Of a stretch of 64,000 nt of DNA, positions 63,722 through 64,000 are shown in pieces; position 1 is the stretch's first letter; each line of letters begins with the position of its first letter. Origin of the DNA: JALZUE01 sp051251725 (GTDB lineage Bacteria > Pseudomonadota > Gammaproteobacteria > Enterobacterales > Alteromonadaceae); contig JBPOFN010000007.1 of the NCBI GenBank assembly GCA_051251725.1, positions 1 to 64,000 on the forward strand. Direction: 5' to 3'. The translations under genes and the position numbers were made by a program. The notes under the pieces are model-generated. The model was given only the letters and a program-made list of their open reading frames with translations, searched no databases and had not been told where the DNA came from.

Positions 63722-64000
63722 ATGATTTGGTTCATCGAAATGATGAATACCATCCGTGAGTTTATGGACACTGGCGGTCAAGTGTTGACCGTCATCGCCT
63801 TCGTAATTGGTTTAATGTGGTTATTGATATTTGAACGCGTTGCTTTTGTGTTGTTTGGTTACCGCCAAATTAAAAAAGCAACGGTAAATAGCTGGTTTGA
63901 ACGCCAAGAACGGAACTCATGGAATTCAGCGCAAATTAGAGAGGCTTTGGTTTCTCGTGGTTCAGCTCAGCTAAACCAGAATATTGCCTTAATTCAAAGC
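63722..64000 (+). CDS. exbB: ExbB2 biopolymer transport protein (partial, runs off right edge)
   Basis: Ninety-three residues are visible from an ATG three bases after the previous stop. The first membrane helix GGQVLTVIAFVIGLMWLLIFERVAFVLFGY and the following cytoplasmic region fit the short ExbB/TolQ proton-channel type. ExbD and TonB would be expected next, beyond the window. Confidence 0.85.
   Translation, partial: MIWFIEMMNTIREFMDTGGQVLTVIAFVIGLMWLLIFERVAFVLFGYRQIKKATVNSWFERQERNSWNSAQIREALVSRGSAQLNQNIALIQS

Noticed and set aside
63280..63771. 163-residue minus-strand frame across the TtpC/ExbB junction
   Set aside because: Antisense shadow of two conserved membrane genes.
1..64000. Prophage, integron, toxin-antitoxin or defence island
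   Set aside because: No integrase, transposase, capsid, restriction or toxin-like gene was recognised anywhere in the window.

Overview
The window is a stretch of chromosome from a low-GC, polarly flagellated, probably marine gammaproteobacterium. Gene content and order fit Alteromonadales, and best a Colwellia/Thalassotalea-type (Colwelliaceae) genome; that placement is recalled from gene order and protein flavour and was not searched. No rRNA, tRNA, CRISPR array, phage or insertion sequence was found. Most of the window is conserved housekeeping. The accessory-looking parts are the left edge, the aroC-lipA gap, the large Ig-like lipoprotein and a trio of small unknown genes near 60 kb.

Layout. 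1-691: the start of a leftward gene made of identical 15-residue repeats, then a 26-unit heptamer/octamer DNA array that abuts the next gene. 692-8124 (-): a beta-propeller/PAS/GGDEF/EAL c-di-GMP sensor and a pitrilysin-type M16 protease. 8544-13915: sixA (+), smrB (-), prmB-aroC (+), an MFS transporter and a lone sulfotransferase (+). 14069-27765 (-): the conserved envelope, lipoate and tRNA block lipA-lipB-ybeD / dacA / rlpA-mrdB-mrdA-rlmH-rsfS-nadD-holA-lptE-leuS, with divergent ybeL (+) at its head, in the same order as in E. coli. 28618-40847: a Lon-family protease, an HDOD signalling protein (-), the cold-shock helicase deaD with a long structured leader, a dicarboxylate symporter (-), a 997-aa Big_1-type lipoprotein and argJ.

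41094-55233 (+) is one long motility/chemotaxis operon: flhA-flhF-flhG-fliA-cheY-cheZ-cheA-cheB-motC-motD-parC-parP-cheW-DUF2802. It joins flagellar export, polar placement and number (FlhF/FlhG), the class-switch sigma factor, the full cytoplasmic phosphorelay, a second stator pair and the ParC/ParP machinery that puts chemoreceptor arrays at the pole. A GG-N10-GC sigma-54 promoter sits just before flhA. flhB is not next door; argJ is. 55360-58977: mlaA, a small membrane protein (-), then ribH-nusB-thiL-pgpA. 59094-61159 (-): a Yip1 protein, three small overlapping unknowns including a PspB-like one, and a DUF2750 protein. 61534-64000 (+): the start of a TonB2-type energy-transducing operon (DUF3450, TtpC/ExbB-like, ExbB), cut by the window edge.

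The best candidates for something undescribed are the left-edge repeat protein, whose DNA repeats differ only at synonymous positions, the palindrome over its promoter, and the heptamer array beside it. Next come the triple acidic motif in the CheA linker, the PspB-like trio, and the 64-bp inverted-repeat element at 13924-13987.
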